Source of the DNA: Bacteroidota bacterium
Lineage (GTDB): Bacteria > Bacteroidota > Ignavibacteria > Kryptoniales > JAKASW01
Direction of reading: 5' to 3'
Length of the DNA: 64,000 bases
NCBI GenBank assembly: GCA_021812985.1
Contig: JAKAMG010000001.1
Span: 186,001 to 250,000, forward strand
Below the pieces are notes generated by a model. That model was given only the letters and a program-made list of their open reading frames with translations, had not been told where the DNA came from and made no database searches. The position numbers and the translations under genes were made by a program. How positions within the stretch are numbered: position 1 is the stretch's first letter; each line of letters begins with the position of its first letter. Shown here in pieces: positions 46,631 through 55,683 of this stretch.

Positions 46631-47470
46631 ATGCTTAAATGGCTGAATGAATTCTTCGCGCTGGCGAAGAATTATGTTGTCTTTGCACTCCTCGTCTCAC
46701 TGTCCCTCCTCCTGATCTCAACGAACAACAACACGCACACGAGAGGTCTGCAGGTGCTCGGCCTGTTCACCACCTCGTACCTGGAATCAGGGGTTCATGA
46801 CGTGCTGGGGTATTTCACACTCGCATCCCGCAACCGCGAGCTTGAGGACGAGAACGCCCATCTCATAGATCTCACTGCCCGCATAAGGGCGGCGATGACA
46901 GAGAATCGGCAGCTGAGGGAGATGCTTAACCTCAGACAGCAGAGCAAAGCTCCTCTGATACCTGCCGACGTTATAGGTCGCGCCTCTGATGGGGGGAGAT
47001 ATTTCCTAACGCTCGACGTCGGATCGTCAAGCGGAGTAAAGGTCGGTGACCCTGTCGTTACAGGGGCGGGGCTCGTCGGCACTGTGTTTGAAGTGAACGC
47101 GGAATATTCACTTGTCAAGTCTCTCCTTGACAACGACAGCAGGATAGCCGCGAAACTGGTGAACGCATCCGCCGACGGATTGATCGTGGCGGGAGATTTC
47201 GGCCAGCTCACGATGAAAAACGTTTCAAGGAGATACGCCGTGAACCCCGGTGATATAGTTGAAACGTCATCTTTAAGCAGCCTGGTCCCGCCGGGGATAA
47301 TGATCGGCAGGGTAACGAAAGCCTCGGACGAACCCGGGAATATCTTCAAGAAGATAGATGTTCAGCCTTCTGTGGACCTTAGTTCGATTTCGGCGGCCTT
47401 CGTAATGCAGTATGTTTTCCCGCCTGCCGCCGCTTCCCTAGAAAGTTCAAAACTCCAGAAAGAAAAATGA
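46631..47470 (+). CDS. mreC: Rod-shape determining protein MreC
   Basis: MreC is a bitopic protein that activates PBP2-RodA from the periplasm. One transmembrane helix (about residues 15-30) is followed by a coiled coil with REMLNLRQQSK and the beta-sandwich pair (ADVIGRASDGGRYFLTLDVG, then GVKVGDPVVTGAGLVGTV) that defines the family. The C-terminal tail is short. It lies 12 bp downstream of mreB and overlaps mreD by 4 bp (ATGA). Confidence 0.95.
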   Translation: MLKWLNEFFALAKNYVVFALLVSLSLLLISTNNNTHTRGLQVLGLFTTSYLESGVHDVLGYFTLASRNRELEDENAHLIDLTARIRAAMTENRQLREMLNLRQQSKAPLIPADVIGRASDGGRYFLTLDVGSSSGVKVGDPVVTGAGLVGTVFEVNAEYSLVKSLLDNDSRIAAKLVNASADGLIVAGDFGQLTMKNVSRRYAVNPGDIVETSSLSSLVPPGIMIGRVTKASDEPGNIFKKIDVQPSVDLSSISAAFVMQYVFPPAAASLESSKLQKEK

Positions 47471-47955
47471 CAAAGAGGGTGCTGGTCTACATCGCGCTAG
47501 GCATCGGTGCCATAATCCTCCAGAAATTCCTGGATGACTTCGCCTCGATAGAGAGCGTGTCTCCCCAGCTCATACTTCTCTTCGTCATCTTCCTTTCGCT
47601 TCGGGAAGGACAGCTTTTCGGGATGGGGGGCGCTTTCTTGCTCGGCCTGGTGAATGATTCGCTGGTCACCCATTTTCTGGGGTACACTTCGTTCGTCGGC
47701 GTCGTAGCCGGATTCATCGCAGGGTTCTTTTATAAAGAAAGCGAAGTAGAGCTTGCGGCGAAGACTTTCAACTACGCATGGATATCCGCTATAACACTCT
47801 TCCTGTCAGAGGTCGCGGCACTTCCCCTCATCGCATCCGGAGAGTTGAATTACTTCTACGCTTTTGTGAAATTCACACTTGGAACTACGCTTTATACATC
47901 GGTTTTTGCGATGATCATTGTCTTCGTCAGCGGGAGAAGAAGCCGCTATGTTTGA
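47467..47955 (+). CDS. mreD: Rod-shape determining protein MreD
   Basis: MreD is a small polytopic inner-membrane protein of the elongasome. The 162 residues form five hydrophobic segments, with the family-like FLSLREGQLFGMGGAFLLGLVNDS between helices 2 and 3. Sequence conservation in MreD is weak, so position between mreC and the PBP2 gene is strong additional evidence. The start overlaps mreC and the end overlaps the PBP2 start by 8 bp. Confidence 0.93.
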   Translation: MTKRVLVYIALGIGAIILQKFLDDFASIESVSPQLILLFVIFLSLREGQLFGMGGAFLLGLVNDSLVTHFLGYTSFVGVVAGFIAGFFYKESEVELAAKTFNYAWISAITLFLSEVAALPLIASGELNYFYAFVKFTLGTTLYTSVFAMIIVFVSGRRSRYV

Positions 47956-49759
47956 CAGCGATTTCGGCTCACGCGCGAGATCGCTGATGATGAGGGGTGT
48001 AATCCTGCTCGCGATGTTCGCGATAGCCGCCAAACTCGGCGACATGCAACTCGTGAACGAGGTTCTCTACGGAAAAAAATCCGAAGACATCACTACCCGT
48101 ATTTTCGTTCAGCAGCCTCTCCGCGGTGAAATCTTCGACAGGAACGGCAAGGTGATGGTCGAGAACGATCCAGCTTATGAAGTTTCGGTCATCCCTTCGG
48201 AATTTAGGAGAGTTCAAATCCCAGCCCTTGCCGCGCTTCTCCAGATGGACAGCTTGGATATCGTCAGAAGGATCCAGATAGGAGAGACGATTTCTCCATT
48301 CTTCCCGGTCAGGCTTAAGAGGGACATTCCGACATCTACTTTGTATGCAATCGAGGAGCATCTCAAGGAATTTAAGGGAGTCTATTTTGATATCGAGCCA
48401 AAGCGTGTTTATGTGGGACGGGCCCGCGCCGCACACATACTCGGGTTCACGAAGGAGATTTCAGAGAATCAGCTGGCGACACTTGGTGATTACTACAAAC
48501 CGGGTGACATCGTCGGGTACACAGGGCTTGAGTCGAGCTACGAGACCATACTGAGAGGTCAGAAAGGATACAAGTACCTCGCGGTCAACGCTTGGGGGAA
48601 GGTGATGGGCCCGTACGATGACGGGAAGATAGATGTTCCCGCCCAGGACGGATCGGATCTTTATCTCTCTGTGGACGAGGGATTGCAAGCGAGGGCCGAG
48701 TCGCTCCTTGTCGGTAAGCGCGGTGCAGTGGTTGCTCTTGATCCTGAAAACGGAGAGGTCTTGGCAATGGCCAGTGCTCCAGACTTCAATCCGGAAGTAT
48801 TCTCAGGATACACTTCGAAAGCTGACTGGGATAACCTGATGAACAACCCGGACCACCCGCTCTTTAACCGCGCGACAATGGCCACACTGCCTCCGGGCTC
48901 CACTTTCAAGATGGTCCTAGCGAGCGCGGCACTGCAGGACAGCATTATAGATACTAACTGGACCGTTCACTGCACCGGGTCCCTTTACTATGGCGGGAGG
49001 GTGTTCGGCGACGATGCCGTCCACGGAATTGTCAGGATAGACAAGGCCATCGAGGTGTCGTGCGACGTGTTCTTCTACAATCTCATGTTGAAGGTCGGAT
49101 TTGACACATGGACGAAGTTCGGACGTATGTTCGGTTTCGGTCAGAAGACCGGTATAGATTTGAAGGAAGAAAATCCGGGCATCATGCCATCGAAGGAATA
49201 TTACGACAAGATTTTTGGAAAGAACCGGTGGACGAGCGGTTATCTCCTCAGCCTCGGTATCGGCCAGGGTGAAGTCAGCGCGACACCTCTCCAGCTGGCT
49301 GCTTACACAATGTCGATCGCCAATTACGGGAGATACTACCAGCCGCATCTCGTAAGATACATCCGCGACAGAAAGACCGGCAAGATTTACTACACGCAGT
49401 ACAGCGAGCGTACCATTCCAATAAGCAGGTATGTGTTCGATCAGATAAGGGAAGGGATGTACAACGTCGTCAACGGACCCCAGGGAACGGGGCGCGCGGC
49501 GAGAATCCCGGGCGTCGAGGTGGCCGGAAAAACAGGTACCGCCCAGAACCCTCATGGCAAGGATCATGCGTGGTTTGTATCGTTCGCCCCTTTCGACCAT
49601 CCGCGCATAGCGCTCTGCGTACTTGTAGAGAATGCAGGCTGGGGAGGATCCTACGCCGCACCGATTGCGAAGCAATTGATACAATATTATCTGCAAAAGA
49701 TAGGGGTCATGCACGAGGATGAGCCTAAAGGGGTCGTCGCATCCGCGGCGGTACACTGA
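47948..49759 (+). CDS. mrdA: Penicillin-binding protein 2 (elongasome transpeptidase)
   Basis: PBP2 cross-links new peptidoglycan during elongation. The ATG at 47948 lies behind GGGAGAAG within the mreD end; the open frame extends 10 codons further, without support. An N-terminal anchor (about residues 15-35) precedes the pedestal domain with PLRGEIFDRNGK. The transpeptidase domain has Ser318 in PPGSTFKM, the SxN-type motif SCDVFFYN, and KTGTAQ. Length (603) is normal. It overlaps rodA by one base, in keeping with PBP2 and RodA acting as a pair. Confidence 0.96.
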   Translation: MFDSDFGSRARSLMMRGVILLAMFAIAAKLGDMQLVNEVLYGKKSEDITTRIFVQQPLRGEIFDRNGKVMVENDPAYEVSVIPSEFRRVQIPALAALLQMDSLDIVRRIQIGETISPFFPVRLKRDIPTSTLYAIEEHLKEFKGVYFDIEPKRVYVGRARAAHILGFTKEISENQLATLGDYYKPGDIVGYTGLESSYETILRGQKGYKYLAVNAWGKVMGPYDDGKIDVPAQDGSDLYLSVDEGLQARAESLLVGKRGAVVALDPENGEVLAMASAPDFNPEVFSGYTSKADWDNLMNNPDHPLFNRATMATLPPGSTFKMVLASAALQDSIIDTNWTVHCTGSLYYGGRVFGDDAVHGIVRIDKAIEVSCDVFFYNLMLKVGFDTWTKFGRMFGFGQKTGIDLKEENPGIMPSKEYYDKIFGKNRWTSGYLLSLGIGQGEVSATPLQLAAYTMSIANYGRYYQPHLVRYIRDRKTGKIYYTQYSERTIPISRYVFDQIREGMYNVVNGPQGTGRAARIPGVEVAGKTGTAQNPHGKDHAWFVSFAPFDHPRIALCVLVENAGWGGSYAAPIAKQLIQYYLQKIGVMHEDEPKGVVASAAVH

Positions 49760-50979
49760 TGTTTGATTTTTTCAAAGAATCATTCGACTACAAGACTTTT
49801 CTTCTCGCCGTCGTACTCGCCTGCATAGGGCTCCTTGCGGTAAACAGTGCGACTTATAATTCCGGTATGCACAGCTTTTTCATGAAGGACCTTCTCTGGC
49901 AGGTCACCGGAATCATAGTGGCGTTCGCCATAATGTTCTCTTCTAACAGGTTCCTTGAGAATGGCGCGTATTTCTTCTATGCCATCACCATACTCCTTCT
50001 CGTGTTCGTCCTGGTTGCCGGGAAGAAGGTTGCGAGCCATACTAGCTGGATCGGCTTGCTGGGAGTCGGCGGCCAGCCATCGGAGCTTGCGAAGGTTGCA
50101 TCCATCCTCACGCTCTCGAAGTTTATTTCTGAGAAGGCCAACGAACGCACTCAGTGGCAGACAATCGGCATTGCGGCTGGTATCGTTGGACTTCCTATGA
50201 TACTTACGATACTTCAGCCGGACCTTGGAACGACGATCGTTTACCTTGCGATCTTCTTTCCGATACTTTTCTGGGCTGGTCTCCCGCCGATCGTTATCGT
50301 CGCGCTCGTCGCTCCGCTGGCCATAGTGGTTGCCGAATTCACAGGCACGGCGGTCCTTCTGATAACAGTCGTTGCTTTCGGAGTCCTGTTCTTCATACTC
50401 AGCAGGAAGAAACTCTTCGCCGTAACGCTGAGCTTCGTGGCGGTGGCGTTCGGACTTTTCATGGAGTATTTTTACCGCAAGCTTCTTCAGCCTCACCAGC
50501 AGAAGCGCATACAGATTTTCTTAAATCCGAACCTCGATCCACAGGGGGCCGGTTACAACGCGCTCCAGGCGAGGGTGGCAATTGGAAGCGGCGGCCTGTT
50601 TGGAAAAGGATACCTTCATGGTGCGCAGACGCAGCTTCGCTTCGTGCCGGCGAGGTGGACTGATTTCATATTCACGGTCATCGGTGAGGAATTCGGCTTC
50701 ATGGGGGCGGCGGTAACCCTACTGGCGTTCGGCGCGCTTTTCTTCAGGGGAATCAGAATAGCTGAACTTGTCAAGACCAGATTTGCCAGCCTGGCGTCAG
50801 TCGGCATTACCTCTGTTCTCCTCTTCCACGTCTTCGTCAATATCGGCATGAATGTTAACCTCGCTCCAATTGTCGGCATTCCGCTCCCGTTCATCAGCTA
50901 CGGAGGGTCATCCATTCTCGCCGATTGGATGATGGTCGGGATTCTTCTAAATTTCTACGCACACAGGAAGGAACACTGA
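49759..50979 (+). CDS. rodA: SEDS glycan polymerase RodA
   Basis: RodA polymerises lipid II into glycan strands together with PBP2. This 406-residue protein has about ten helices and the SEDS signatures QPDLGTTIVY, GAGYNALQARVAIGSGGLFGKG, FVPARWTDFIFTVIGEEFGF and PLPFISYGGSS near the C-terminus. It starts one base into the PBP2 stop (TGATG). It closes the rod-shape cluster; dcd follows after 3 bp. Confidence 0.97.
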   Translation: MFDFFKESFDYKTFLLAVVLACIGLLAVNSATYNSGMHSFFMKDLLWQVTGIIVAFAIMFSSNRFLENGAYFFYAITILLLVFVLVAGKKVASHTSWIGLLGVGGQPSELAKVASILTLSKFISEKANERTQWQTIGIAAGIVGLPMILTILQPDLGTTIVYLAIFFPILFWAGLPPIVIVALVAPLAIVVAEFTGTAVLLITVVAFGVLFFILSRKKLFAVTLSFVAVAFGLFMEYFYRKLLQPHQQKRIQIFLNPNLDPQGAGYNALQARVAIGSGGLFGKGYLHGAQTQLRFVPARWTDFIFTVIGEEFGFMGAAVTLLAFGALFFRGIRIAELVKTRFASLASVGITSVLLFHVFVNIGMNVNLAPIVGIPLPFISYGGSSILADWMMVGILLNFYAHRKEH

Positions 50980-50982
50980 GGC

Positions 50983-51543
50983 GTGATTCTATCTGACAAA
51001 CGAATACTTGAGGAAATAGATAAAGGGAATATCGTTATCGAGCCCTTCGACAGAAAGTACCTTGGCTCGAATTCCTACGACGTCCATCTCGCCGAGTCGA
51101 TGGCCATTTACAAGGACGATATCCTCGACGCGAGGAAGCACAACGAGCTCGAGCACTTCAGGATGCACGACCACGAAGGCTTCCTGCTCCTTCCCGGGCG
51201 ACTGTACCTCGGTGTTACGCAGGAGTACACGGAGACGCACACATTTGTCCCGTTTCTGGAGGGGAAGTCTAGTATCGGAAGGCTCGGTATAGATATACAT
51301 GCCACTGCCGGAAAAGGGGACGTCGGGTACTGCAACACCTGGACTCTCGAGATAAGCGTGAAGCAGCCGGTTAGAATTTATCCCGGCATGCCTATCGGTC
51401 AGCTTATCTATTTCGAGATAAGCGGGGAGGTGCTCGTTCCCTATGGCAAGAAGAAGTCTGCCAAGTACAACAAGATGAGCAGGCGGCCGGTGGAATCAAT
51501 GATGTGGAAGAACTTCGGTTCAAAAATTTCCGGAGCGAAATGA
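50983..51543 (+). CDS. dcd: dCTP deaminase
   Basis: Dcd deaminates dCTP to dUTP for thymidylate synthesis. The GTG start opens ILSDKRILEEIDKGNIVIEP, and LGSNSYDVHLAE and EGKSSIGRLGI (catalytic Glu and Ser-Arg loop) are intact, ending KYNKMSRRP. The 186-residue length fits the monofunctional enzyme, though the bifunctional dCTP deaminase/dUTPase form is similar in size. It lies 3 bp after rodA and overlaps pyrF by 4 bp. Confidence 0.95.
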   Translation: MILSDKRILEEIDKGNIVIEPFDRKYLGSNSYDVHLAESMAIYKDDILDARKHNELEHFRMHDHEGFLLLPGRLYLGVTQEYTETHTFVPFLEGKSSIGRLGIDIHATAGKGDVGYCNTWTLEISVKQPVRIYPGMPIGQLIYFEISGEVLVPYGKKKSAKYNKMSRRPVESMMWKNFGSKISGAK

Positions 51544-52334
51544 GTTTTGCAAAACTTTCCGCTTCCATCGCGAAGCGCGGCAGCAATCTGTGTATCGGCC
51601 TCGACCCTGCAGTGGAGAAGATCCCGCCTTTCCTTTCAAGACATGAAGACCCTGTTTTGGAATTCAACTCGAGAATAATTGAAGCGACCAGCGACGTCGC
51701 ATGCGCGTACAAGCTGAACACCGCGTTCTATGAGATCCTGGGCGAAAGAGGGTGGCGGACTTTCCGCGAGACACTTGCGCTGATTCCGGAGGATACATAC
51801 GTGATCGCGGACTGCAAGCGGAGCGACGTCGGCAACAGCGCGAAGCAGTACGCGGAGACATTTTTCGGCTACTTTGGCGTCGACTCGGCCACTGTGAACC
51901 CGTATATGGGCTACGATTCTCTCGAACCTTTTCTCGGCTTTAAGGGGAAGGACATATACGCGCTTGCCGTGACTTCGAACAAAGGGGCGAATGATTTTCA
52001 ACTCATCGATGTCGGTGGTAAGAAGCTCTACGAACTTGTACTCGAGAAGCTGTCGCAATGGAACACCGCGGGCAACATTGGCGCGGTTGTAGGAGCCACG
52101 CAGGGTGAGTACCTCGCAAGGATCAGGACTGAGTATCCACGTATTCCGCTCCTCATCCCGGGCATCGGAGCACAGGGGGGATCGGTTGAAGACGTCGCGA
52201 GGGCGATAGCCGCGGAAGGAGCGCCCGTCTTGGTAAATGTCAGCCGCGATGTAATTTTCGCGGGCAATGGCGAGGACTTCGCCGCCGGGGCTAGAGAGAA
52301 GGCCCTCTACTACAAAACTTTGCTGAAGGGATGA
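51540..52334 (+). CDS. pyrF: Orotidine 5'-phosphate decarboxylase, group 2
   Basis: PyrF decarboxylates OMP to UMP. The ATG at 51540 overlaps the dcd stop (ATGA); the open frame begins 12 codons earlier inside dcd and is rejected. The 264-residue length, the opening NLCIGLDP, the catalytic ADCKRSDVGNSAKQYA (Lys and Asp pair), NPYMGYDSLEPF and VGATQGEY then PGIGAQGG identify the group 2 (about 270-residue) type. It is coupled to the following membrane gene by ATGA. Confidence 0.95.
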   Translation: MSFAKLSASIAKRGSNLCIGLDPAVEKIPPFLSRHEDPVLEFNSRIIEATSDVACAYKLNTAFYEILGERGWRTFRETLALIPEDTYVIADCKRSDVGNSAKQYAETFFGYFGVDSATVNPYMGYDSLEPFLGFKGKDIYALAVTSNKGANDFQLIDVGGKKLYELVLEKLSQWNTAGNIGAVVGATQGEYLARIRTEYPRIPLLIPGIGAQGGSVEDVARAIAAEGAPVLVNVSRDVIFAGNGEDFAAGAREKALYYKTLLKG

Positions 52335-52777
52335 TGATTCACTTCATCTATAGATCCCTGAAATGGCTCCTCTATTTGGGACTCACGACGGCGTTCTTCT
52401 TGCTCCCAACGATCCTCGAACGCTACGTCCCCACGAACGATCTGAGTCCCAGGCTGGAGTCGGTCGACTCGTCTCAGGTTGGGTTCGGCGGACCGTTATC
52501 TTTTGAGTTTGATCGAGCCATCTTCGCGGAATCGCTTTCGCAGGGCCCTGTCTGCCTGCGCTTGAGAACCATAACAGACTCTGCGCCTAAAGTGGTACAC
52601 CTCTATGTCAACGGCAGGAGGCATAACACGGCGCAGGTCTCTGACTCCACGACGGCCGTGTTTCCCGGAATTCATCTGAGAAAGGGGCTGAACGAGGTGA
52701 CCGCGATACTGAGTATGACCACCGGCAGAGCGCTCGCCGTCAGAAGACTGCTAATCAACTCGGCCAACAGCATGTAG
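52331..52777 (+). CDS. Uncharacterised membrane-anchored protein (148 aa)
   Basis: The start overlaps the pyrF stop (ATGA). An N-terminal transmembrane helix (about residues 12-30, LLYLGLTTAFFLLPTIL) is followed by a beta-rich domain facing the periplasm (GGPLSFEFDRAIF, HLYVNGRRHNTAQVS, then GLNEVTAILSM), which resembles a single Ig/CARDB-like sandwich. There is no catalytic motif or lipobox. It lies between pyrF and DUF2851. The function is unknown. Confidence 0.6.
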   Translation: MMIHFIYRSLKWLLYLGLTTAFFLLPTILERYVPTNDLSPRLESVDSSQVGFGGPLSFEFDRAIFAESLSQGPVCLRLRTITDSAPKVVHLYVNGRRHNTAQVSDSTTAVFPGIHLRKGLNEVTAILSMTTGRALAVRRLLINSANSM

Positions 52778-52785
52778 CGCAAGAG

Positions 52786-54261
52786 ATGCCCAGGCGGCTA
52801 TCCGAGATCCAGCTCAGAGAATTATTCAGGAACGGAAAGTTCGAGGGGGAGCTGAGGGCCGCGTCGGGAAAGAGGGTCGAAATCCTCCGCACAGGGGAGG
52901 TGAATCCTGACTCCGGTCCGGACTTCAAGCAGGGGCTCGTGAGAATAAACGGAATTTTGATGCGTGGGGACATCGAACTCCACCGGTCAAGTTCCGACTG
53001 GTACGCTCACAACCATCACACCGACCGAAACTACAACTCCGTCATACTCCACGTCGTGGCCCTCTGCGATGATACGAGGTCCTGTTTCACAGAGGCGGGA
53101 AGGAGGATAGAGACACTTGAGCTTGGCAGATATCTTTCTGGAGACGCTGACGATTTTCTTGAGAGAATCGGCCTGAAAGGCGAGACCCCCCCGCTCAGGT
53201 GCTCAGGCGACACTCGTAAACTATCCGTCGAAGCTAAAGTGCGATACCTTACCGATCTCGGCCAGGAGAGATTCACGCATAAGGTGCTTAGGTTCGAGGA
53301 GAGACTGCAGGACATCGTGGATGAGAACCGCCCCGTCGTATTCGAAGCGAAGGAGAACTACTTCAGGGATTTGTCAAAGGTCCTGATTGAACACAGAAAG
53401 TACGACGAGAGGGAGCTTCAGTCGGAGAAGTACTGGGACCAGCTCGTCTACGAGGGGATCATGGAGGGACTTGGTTACAGCAAGAATTCGGTTCCTTTCG
53501 GGAAACTTGCCCGAAACCTCACGCTCGAATTCATCAGACGGTATTCAGAAATGGGCGAGACGGCGATAGAAGCGGCACTCTTCGGCGCCGCAAACCTTAT
53601 CCCCAAGGCCGGCGCAGGCTTCGACTCCGAATCAGCGGATTACAGCGGCAGACTCAACGAAACGTGGGAATGGATGCGGAAGAGTTACAAAAGAGGATAC
53701 GTCGACCTGTCGGAATGGTTCTTCTTCAAGCTGCGGCCGCAGAATTTCCCGACTGTGAGGCTGGCCGCGGCGGCACAAATCCTTAAGAACCATCTCGCAG
53801 ATAAACCGTTCGCGAATCTGATTTCAGATGCGTGCAGTGGGAGCGATAAGACCTTCCTCGATTCATGGAGAAAAATACTGGTCATCTCCTCATCGGGGTA
53901 CTGGAAAAATCATTTTGTTTTCGGTACGCCGGCCGAAACGGATGTTCGAACGCTCGTCGGTGTGGGGAGGGCCGAAGAGATAATCATAAATACAATTTTG
54001 CCGGCGACGCATCTGCGCGGAAGAATATTTCACGATGAACCGATGATGAGAAGAGGTTTAAGAATATTCATAGAGCACCCGCCGATTTCAGACAATATGA
54101 TTACCCTTGCCGTAAAGGAGGCGCTGTTCGATGGTGATAACATCATCCCGACAGCAGCTGCCCAACAGGGGGCCATACACCTTTACCGGACGCTCTGTGT
54201 TGAAAAGAAGTGCGAGAGGTGCAGGATCTGGAAGACCCTGCACGGCAAAAACGCGGCTTAG
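52786..54261 (+). CDS. DUF2851 family protein
   Basis: The 491-residue soluble protein matches the Bacteroidota DUF2851 family. It contains LLRTGEVNPDSGPDF-like text near residue 40, the signature GDIELHRSSSDWYAHNHHTD followed by YNSVILHVV, and a C-terminal cysteine motif (CVEKKCERCRIW). Early acidic/His residues could form a nuclease-like site (E...D...EhxxxS), but no activity is established. The gene starts 9 bp after the upstream stop and ends the long purN-to-DUF2851 run, converging on the TPR gene with 3 bp between stops. Confidence 0.85.
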   Translation: MPRRLSEIQLRELFRNGKFEGELRAASGKRVEILRTGEVNPDSGPDFKQGLVRINGILMRGDIELHRSSSDWYAHNHHTDRNYNSVILHVVALCDDTRSCFTEAGRRIETLELGRYLSGDADDFLERIGLKGETPPLRCSGDTRKLSVEAKVRYLTDLGQERFTHKVLRFEERLQDIVDENRPVVFEAKENYFRDLSKVLIEHRKYDERELQSEKYWDQLVYEGIMEGLGYSKNSVPFGKLARNLTLEFIRRYSEMGETAIEAALFGAANLIPKAGAGFDSESADYSGRLNETWEWMRKSYKRGYVDLSEWFFFKLRPQNFPTVRLAAAAQILKNHLADKPFANLISDACSGSDKTFLDSWRKILVISSSGYWKNHFVFGTPAETDVRTLVGVGRAEEIIINTILPATHLRGRIFHDEPMMRRGLRIFIEHPPISDNMITLAVKEALFDGDNIIPTAAAQQGAIHLYRTLCVEKKCERCRIWKTLHGKNAA

Positions 54262-54264
54262 AAC

Positions 54265-55020
54265 CTACCCCTTGTTTAGCTCGGCGAGAAGTTTCCCCGC
54301 TTCAACCTTAAGCGAGTCGTCATCCTGATCGCGCACTGGAATCGACGGGATAACTCGAAGCTCCTCCTTTGCCTTCTGGTCTTCGTCGTCGCGGCTGTAA
54401 GCTTTAGCCAGATCGAGTCGGAACATCACGAAGTTTGGATCCAGAGAGACTGCTTTCCTGTAAAATTTTATAGCGTCGTCGAGATTTCCCCATGCCAATC
54501 CGAGAGGCCACCTGAACATCTTTGGTTTCTCGGCGAGCTTGGCGTGTGTCCGGCCAAGTATGTAGTATGCGATCGCGTTATTCTGATCGAGGGCTATCGC
54601 GCTCTCGCAGTCGTCCTTCACCTGCTTGACAATCGGACCGACGCTGAACACGCCCTTGAACAGGGCGATCTTTCCGTTGGCGACCGCTCTGTAAGTGTAG
54701 GCCATGGAACTCTTGGGGTCGGCGGACACGGCGCTGTCGGCATAACTCCTTGCCGTCTCGTAAGCTTTTAGCTGAGCTTCTTTCTCGTTGTCCGTCACGG
54801 CTGGCATGTGGTCCGCGATGTGAGTCTCCGCCCGGCTCATCCGCCACAACACTTCGGCGGTTCTCGGATATTCCTGGTTGGCTTTCTGGAGCATTTGTAA
54901 CGCGCCCTTGTTGTCGAACTTGTTGAAAAGCTCGTCAGAAAGCTTGATCTGTTCCTGCAGGGAAGGTGGGGCGAAGGCGGCCAGCAATACTGCCGCCAGG
55001 ACGAGCGCAAGAGACTTCAT
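54265..55020 (-). CDS. Exported TPR protein
   Basis: A signal peptide (residues 1-22) is followed by helical tetratricopeptide units: LSDELFNKFDNKGALQML, YADSAVSADPKSSMAYTYRA, CESAIALDQNNAIAYYILGR and AIKFYRKAVSLDPNFVMFRL. The arrangement, with a long hairpin containing FKGVFSVGPIVKQVKDD, resembles the RMDN-like TPR family of bacteria. It is a likely periplasmic adaptor. It is the last gene of the minus-strand etfB-etfA-nuclease-TPR operon. Confidence 0.8.
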   Translation of the reverse strand: MKSLALVLAAVLLAAFAPPSLQEQIKLSDELFNKFDNKGALQMLQKANQEYPRTAEVLWRMSRAETHIADHMPAVTDNEKEAQLKAYETARSYADSAVSADPKSSMAYTYRAVANGKIALFKGVFSVGPIVKQVKDDCESAIALDQNNAIAYYILGRTHAKLAEKPKMFRWPLGLAWGNLDDAIKFYRKAVSLDPNFVMFRLDLAKAYSRDDEDQKAKEELRVIPSIPVRDQDDDSLKVEAGKLLAELNKG

Positions 55021-55047
55021 TCCGGCCTCCGTAGGGTTTAGTGGGAA

Positions 55048-55644
55048 TTAATCGCCAAGTTGAAGCCGCCTGATCTCGTCACGAAGTTTGGCGGCTTTCT
55101 CGTAATCCTCTCTACTTATTGCCTCCGATAGTTCCTTCTGAAGCTGTTCCATCTTGGACTCTTTTGTATAGGCTGGAGAACGCGGCTTCTTGGTCCTCTC
55201 ACCCTTTGACTCGACATCCTCTTCGGTTTCGTCAGAATCAGGCGCGGTCGCAGCTTCTTCCATTACGGACTCCGCGACGTATATCGGAGCGCCAAATCGT
55301 ATGGCTATGGCTATCGCGTCGCTCGGTCTCGCATCTATCTCATGGCTCGCGGCGTTTCCCTCCACGTTAAGTCGCGCGTAAAAGGTCCCGTCTCGAAGTT
55401 CGCTGATAAGTACGTCGGAGAGGGTGTTGCCGAGCGAATCCAGGACATTTCTGACGAGGTCGTGTGTAAGTGGGCGTGGTGGTTTGATCCCTTCCAGTTC
55501 CAAAGCGATCGCCTGCGCCTCAAACTGACCTATGATGATCGGGAGCCTGCGTTCCCCTTCAGTCTCTTTCAATATGAGTGCGTAAGCTCCCGGACTCGAC
55601 GGACTCGGTGAAAGTCCGAGTATGTCTACCATCACCTTTTCCAA
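55048..55644 (-). CDS. Bifunctional nuclease domain (DUF151) protein with UVR motif
   Basis: The N-terminal 130 residues are a BFN/DUF151 domain (GAYALILKETEGERRLPIIIG, then HDLVRNVLDSLG and RPSDAIAIAIRFGAPIYVAE). Plant and archaeal members cut RNA and DNA. An acidic linker follows. The C-terminus (MEQLQKELSEAISREDYEKA, then AKLRDEIRRL) is a UvrB/UvrC-type UVR motif, a protein-contact helix pair. This architecture is common in Bacteroidota. The start is a TTG behind AGGAGAAC. It follows etfA by 39 bp; the link to electron-transfer flavoprotein is unclear. Confidence 0.88.
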   Translation of the reverse strand: MEKVMVDILGLSPSPSSPGAYALILKETEGERRLPIIIGQFEAQAIALELEGIKPPRPLTHDLVRNVLDSLGNTLSDVLISELRDGTFYARLNVEGNAASHEIDARPSDAIAIAIRFGAPIYVAESVMEEAATAPDSDETEEDVESKGERTKKPRSPAYTKESKMEQLQKELSEAISREDYEKAAKLRDEIRRLQLGD

Positions 55645-55683
55645 AAAATGTTCTCCTTGTGCATCGTCAATTTGCGGAATCGA